From Megalonaias nervosa (taxonomy: Eukaryota; Mollusca; Bivalvia; Unionida; Unionidae), in contig JAECUM010003715.1 in the NCBI GenBank assembly GCA_016617855.1, forward strand, positions 1 through 64,000: DNA of 64,000 nt. Direction: 5' to 3'. The position numbers and the translations under genes were made by a program. This document shows, piece after piece, positions 60,203-64,000 of this stretch (position 1 is the stretch's first letter; each line of letters starts with the position of its first letter). The notes beneath the pieces were generated by a model that saw only the letters and a list, made by a program, of their open reading frames with translations, was not told the origin of the DNA and did not search any database.

Positions 60203-62039
60203 TAGAACACAGTAAAATTTGGTACATACTAAGGACATCATGCCAACCTTTACACTTTTGACTTATCATTTCAGGTTTTTTTCACTGTATTACATTTTAC
60301 CCTTGCCTGTATATGGATTACACTTTTTGGGTACATTAATGGATTGCTGTCAAACTGTACATGTTCATGTTGACAAATGACTGTTTTATCAAGATTTGTT
60401 GAGTTATTGCAGTTTTTGTCTTGCAGCTAAATGCAGTATAAGATAGCCTCTTATAAACACAACTTGGTATATATTGTCATTTTAAGATGCACTAGTTAAC
60501 ACATATTTGTGCTTCAATAATTTTTAAGAGTTATCTTCATTTTTACTTGTAGCTAAATGTAATGTATGACAGAATTTTGTGACTGTAATTACTGTTGCAG
60601 TTTATCTGTTATAACTGTAATTAACAGTTAAAATGCATTTCTAAAACAATATTTTAAAATGCATTTCTAAAACAATATTTAAAGAGTTGTTTTTTGGTAA
60701 TTGGAAACAGCTTTGTAAGTCAAGTTATTATACCAGTTTATTATCTAGTAATGAACCCAAGGTCACTGAGCAGATAGTATAGTCTTTTTGGAATTGACAG
60801 GTCAGGTGAAAGGTAATTTTTAAATGACTTATTCTCAGAAACACTACTGAACAGAATTGGACCAGATTTGACAGAAAGCATCATGACATTAAGGGCTTTC
60901 AAGCTGTTTGCAAATGATTCTAATCTTTCTTCGGACATGGCCATTGCTGCTAAGAACAGTAAATTCATAAAGCACTGAACAGAATTTGATTATATTTGAC
61001 ATAAAGCATACAGTTACAAATGGCTTTCAGATTTAAACAAATTATATCAGTGAGCCTTCAAATATGATCATGAGTATTTAAAACAGAAAACATTTAATAA
61101 ATGACTTATCTCAAAAACTGCTTATAATTTTATCAAGATCTATGGAAGGCACTCTTGTGTGATGGGCCTTCAGATTTAAATAACAAATGATGGTCTATCA
61201 TGAAATATGGTTGTCATACTAAAAATAAAAATTAAAGAAAAACTTCTCATAAACATCTTAACAGAATTTTTTTAGAATCTGACAAGATGCATTCTGTATT
61301 GAAAGCATTTAAATTTATACAAATGATGCCTATCTGCCATTAAATATGGCTGCATTACTGGAAAATAAACCAGAATGTAAATAACTATCTTATAAATGAC
61401 ATCAAATAGAATTTGACTAATTCTGACGGAAGGTATACTGACCTAAACACCATTCAGTATTAAACAAGTGATGATGATGTGCTGTTAAAGATGGATGAAA
61501 CTACAAAAATTAGAAAAATCTTTCAACAGGTATTTCCATAAAATTTGCATGAAAATCAGAAGAAATTTCTCCAGAAGCATATTCTACCAACACAAAATCA
61601 TGGCCAGCTTTTCTTGTATTTGGCTGTTAGGCAGGTGTCATCCAGTTGAGCAATTGCAGACCCTCATGGGCTTCTTGTTTCACTGTTACCATTCATATTT
61701 TCTGAGTTTTGCTGTTGTTCCAATGTTGCAGTAGAGGATGAATGTTCTGTACTTGAAACATACTGTACCATTTGGATCTTCTTGGATTTATCCTTAAAAT
61801 ATGCCAGTACCTCCTCAGTGAGGTAATATAAAGCAGCCTGATATACTGATAAAGTCAAGTATGTTTGTAAGGAAAGACAATATGTGCCAATGTAATTGTT
61901 ATTGTCTGGTGTGTTTGATTGTTATTTTTTTAAAGGCTCCCTTGAACTTAGGACTTGAGATCACTATTAATGAGTCTTCTCTCTCTATTTTGTCAAGAAT
62001 TGAGATTATTATAAATGAGATTTCATACTATATTTCTAA
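60203..62039. other. Intron with degenerate ~130-bp repeats (60740-61480)
   Basis: Loose units share CAGAATTTGACCAGATTTGACAG-like and AAATGACTTAT blocks, resembling 39.4-40.6 kb. No exon is seen. Confidence 0.5.
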
Positions 62040-62565
62040 CAGGAATAGATCAATATTCATGATTTTTCAGGCTGTATTATGTCGAGGATTGAGATCAATA
62101 TTAATAATTTTTCAGGCTGTAATTCTTTCATGGATTGAGATAACTATTAATGATTTTCAGGCTGTATTGTTTCAAGGATTCAGATCACTATTAATAATTT
62201 TGCAGACTGTATTTTGTTAAGAATTGAAAAACAATATTCATTTTTTAGGCTGTACTATGTCCAGGATTCAGATCACTATTAATAATTTTTCAGACTGTAT
62301 TTTGTTAAGAATTGAAAAACAATATTCATTTTTTAGGCTGTACTATGTCCAGGATTCAGATCACTATTAATAATTTTTCAGACTGTATTTTGTTAAGAAT
62401 TGAAAAACAATATTCATTTTTTAGGCTGTACTATGTCCAGGATTCAGATAACTATTAATAATTTTTCAGGCTGTATGATTGAGATAACTGTTAATGATTT
62501 TTCTGGCTGTATTGTTGCAAGGATTGAGATCACTATTAATAATTTTTTTTGCTGTATTGTGTCGA
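62040..62565. repeat. 44/88-bp minisatellite next to acceptor
   Basis: Units of about 44-55 bases contain GGCTGTATTGTTTCAAGGAT, GAGATCACTATTAAT and AATTTTTCAG. From 62205 to 62460 a higher-order unit of about 88 bp is repeated nearly perfectly. The array ends about 50 bases before the exon at 62617. Every unit carries an acceptor-like TTTTTCAG. Confidence 0.9.
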
Positions 62566-62616
62566 GGGTATGGAATACTCATCTTTTCTACAAGATATCT
62601 TTCTCTTTGTTTCCAG

Positions 62617-62813
62617 TGGGCAAAAATCCAGTAGTTGCAAAATCATTAAAGGGAAGAAGGAAATCAAGCAGCTTGGTGTTTAGTATAACCGTTGATTCTG
62701 AATTGAATTTCCAAGCAGCAGTCAGAGATCTTCAGAGCTTCATAAAGAATGAATTCATTGTGAAAGAGATTGCTTCTTCAAGGGAAATAATATCAGACCT
62801 GGTTAATAGACAG
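62617..62813 (+). CDS. PARP14: PARP14-like exon: segment after first macrodomain
   Basis: A 197-nt exon, phase 1 at entry, phase 0 at exit. G plus TG gives Val, then GKNPVVAKSLKGRRKSSSLV (basic linker) and FSITVDSELNFQAAVRDLQS, FIKNEFIVKEIASSREIISD. This looks like a small alpha/beta module of the kind lying between macrodomains in PARP14-type proteins. The beta strand and helix resemble the KH-like repeats of the large exon. Acceptor TTTCCAG at 62610-62616, donor CAG|GTATGC. Confidence 0.82.
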
Positions 62814-64000
62814 GTATGCATGTTCCTGTAGGGTCTCTATATTCTTAGTCCTGTAAATTGTTATTGTAGCCACACCCATGGTAAAAATACTGTCCAGTAT
62901 TCAGGGTGTAGGTAGGTGGATAGGTTATGATCTCTACATGATTTCTGTCAGTTTCTATGGTTACATGCATAACCCAGAATAAAAAGCTGATGAAAAAAGA
63001 TACTGAATTCAGTTGATTACCGTATGAATTTCCGGTAGAGGAAAGTTGATTGTATGCAATTACATAATACCTGCAATTTAGCAATTGTGTCTGATTCAGA
63101 GTTAAAGTTAAAGTAGTAATACTTTGATGGCTTACCATGTACCACAAAGTCAGACATCTACTTCCCCCACCACCAACACCCAGTTTCCTCTGCTCACCCT
63201 CTCTGTGGGCAGTTACCTAGAGATTAGAACCCAAAATGTTCTCATGTACAGAGATTGCAAAAAAGAACCCCAGAAAAATGAAAAACGCTGATGTGACTCT
63301 TTATACCATCTATAGCACCATAAGAAAATCTTGAGGTCTTCTGCATCCTCGCCTTTTTCCCTTTGTAAGCTTTCAAAATCAAAATTCATCCCAGTGCTAA
63401 AGTACTATAAAATATTTTCTGATTTTCCATTTGTGATGATGAACTTTGTTTATATCCTATTTTTTTACCCCTTTGACACTTTCATCCTATGGATTATGGT
63501 GCCCAAAAGGTATTGTACTGTAACAAAAGGAAAATTGAAAGAAAATAACAGAAAGAGGAACAGATATGTATATTTAGCCTTATAACACCGCTTGGGGTTT
63601 GGGCTAATGTGTTGAAAGACATGAGAGGCACTGGAATTGTTCCTGAACATATGATCATGTCAATGTAAGGTTTCCACTAAAAGAAGTCTTATGATCTTTA
63701 GTTGATACTAAATAAAAGTGGTACCAACCTTATATTAAATATGGCCAGCCTGGTAGCCATTTTGAAAATCTTGCTGTCACTACTTGCCCTGGATGGATGG
63801 TCAAATCACTATTGAGTTTTCACCGTAAACCTCTTATTTTGATGTCTTGTTGGTTCAAATTGAAAATGGTGCCAATCTGAAAATCCAGTACAGCCAAAAA
63901 AGCAGCAGGCTTGAAAATCTTGATATTGATACTCCACCAGAATGGAAAATCACATCAGCATGAGGTTTTCAGCAAAAGACTTATCCTGGTTTTTATATCC
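62814..64000. other. Intron to window end; third block of the 15.3-kb repeat family
   Basis: No exon before the edge. From about 63640 the sequence carries AATATGGCCAGCCTGGTAGCC, TTGAAAATCTTGCTGTCACT, GGATGGATGGTCA and TTGAAAATGGTGCCAATCTG, matching the arrays at 15.3-18.4 and 40.9-41.9 kb. The array is cut by the window end. Confidence 0.65.

Larger units (their letters stand above)
3001..62813 (+). other. PARP14: PARP14-like macroPARP gene, partial (11 exons in window)
   Basis: This is the single host gene of the window. The listed exons join in frame: all intron phases match and the spliced length is 4989 nt (1663 codons) with no stop. Domain order is disordered N-terminus, three RRM-like domains, KH-like repeats and a macrodomain, as known for PARP14 (an interferon-linked mono-ADP-ribosyltransferase in vertebrates). 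The ART catalytic domain is not in the window, so the enzymatic class is inferred from the front half only. A macrodomain protein without the ART domain is the alternative. Neither the 5' start nor the 3' end is seen, so the gene is larger than 60 kb. Bivalves are known for PARP14-like expansions, so this may be one of several paralogues. Confidence 0.82.

Overview
This window is eukaryotic nuclear DNA, AT-rich and intron-dominated. It looks like a lophotrochozoan animal, most likely a bivalve or other mollusc. That placement is an inference from two tRNA-derived SINE families with tails of a kind I associate with molluscs, intronic minisatellites, a mixed load of gypsy, DIRS and pogo elements, and a PARP14-like gene, a family reported as expanded in bivalves. 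No prokaryotic features are present.

One plus-strand gene explains essentially all supportable host coding sequence. I reconstruct eleven exons: 3001-3040, 3270-5066, 10872-11084, 25707-25952, 30550-30786, 32953-34542, 37850-37977, 38696-38929, 45393-45614, 58144-58228 and 62617-62813. Every junction has AG/GT splice sites, every codon phase agrees across its intron, and the sum is 4989 nt (1663 codons) without a stop. The encoded order is a long low-complexity N-terminal region with eight 16-residue repeats and a Pro/Tyr-rich part, three RRM-like domains, a 530-residue region of KH-like repeats, one complete macrodomain, and the start of the next inter-macrodomain segment. This is the front of a PARP14-type (macroPARP) protein. 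The start codon, further macrodomains, any WWE domain and the ADP-ribosyltransferase domain, if present, lie outside the window.

The introns, up to 14.6 kb, hold mobile DNA and tandem repeats. 5.1-10.9 kb: a solo gypsy-type LTR. 11.1-25.7 kb: 53-bp minisatellite, LINE remnant, tRNA-SINE, a 3-kb degenerate tandem array, and a deleted gypsy element. 26-30.5 kb: a 24-bp array touching a splice donor, a TA-flanked TIR transposon and an LTR remnant. 30.8-32.9 kb: two minisatellites, one split by a solo LTR. 38.9-45.4 kb: repeats and a decayed DIRS retrotransposon with inverted termini. 45.6-58.1 kb: minisatellites, a pogo/Tigger-like transposon with a broken transposase, a second SINE, and a 127-bp hairpin. 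58.2-62.6 kb: a TTAA-flanked TIR element and more tandem repeats.

The strongest points for follow-up are the near-identical coding repeat at the N-terminus, the RRM exons that share one intron position and phase, a tandem-repeat family present in three introns, and several structurally clear mobile elements with matching target-site duplications.
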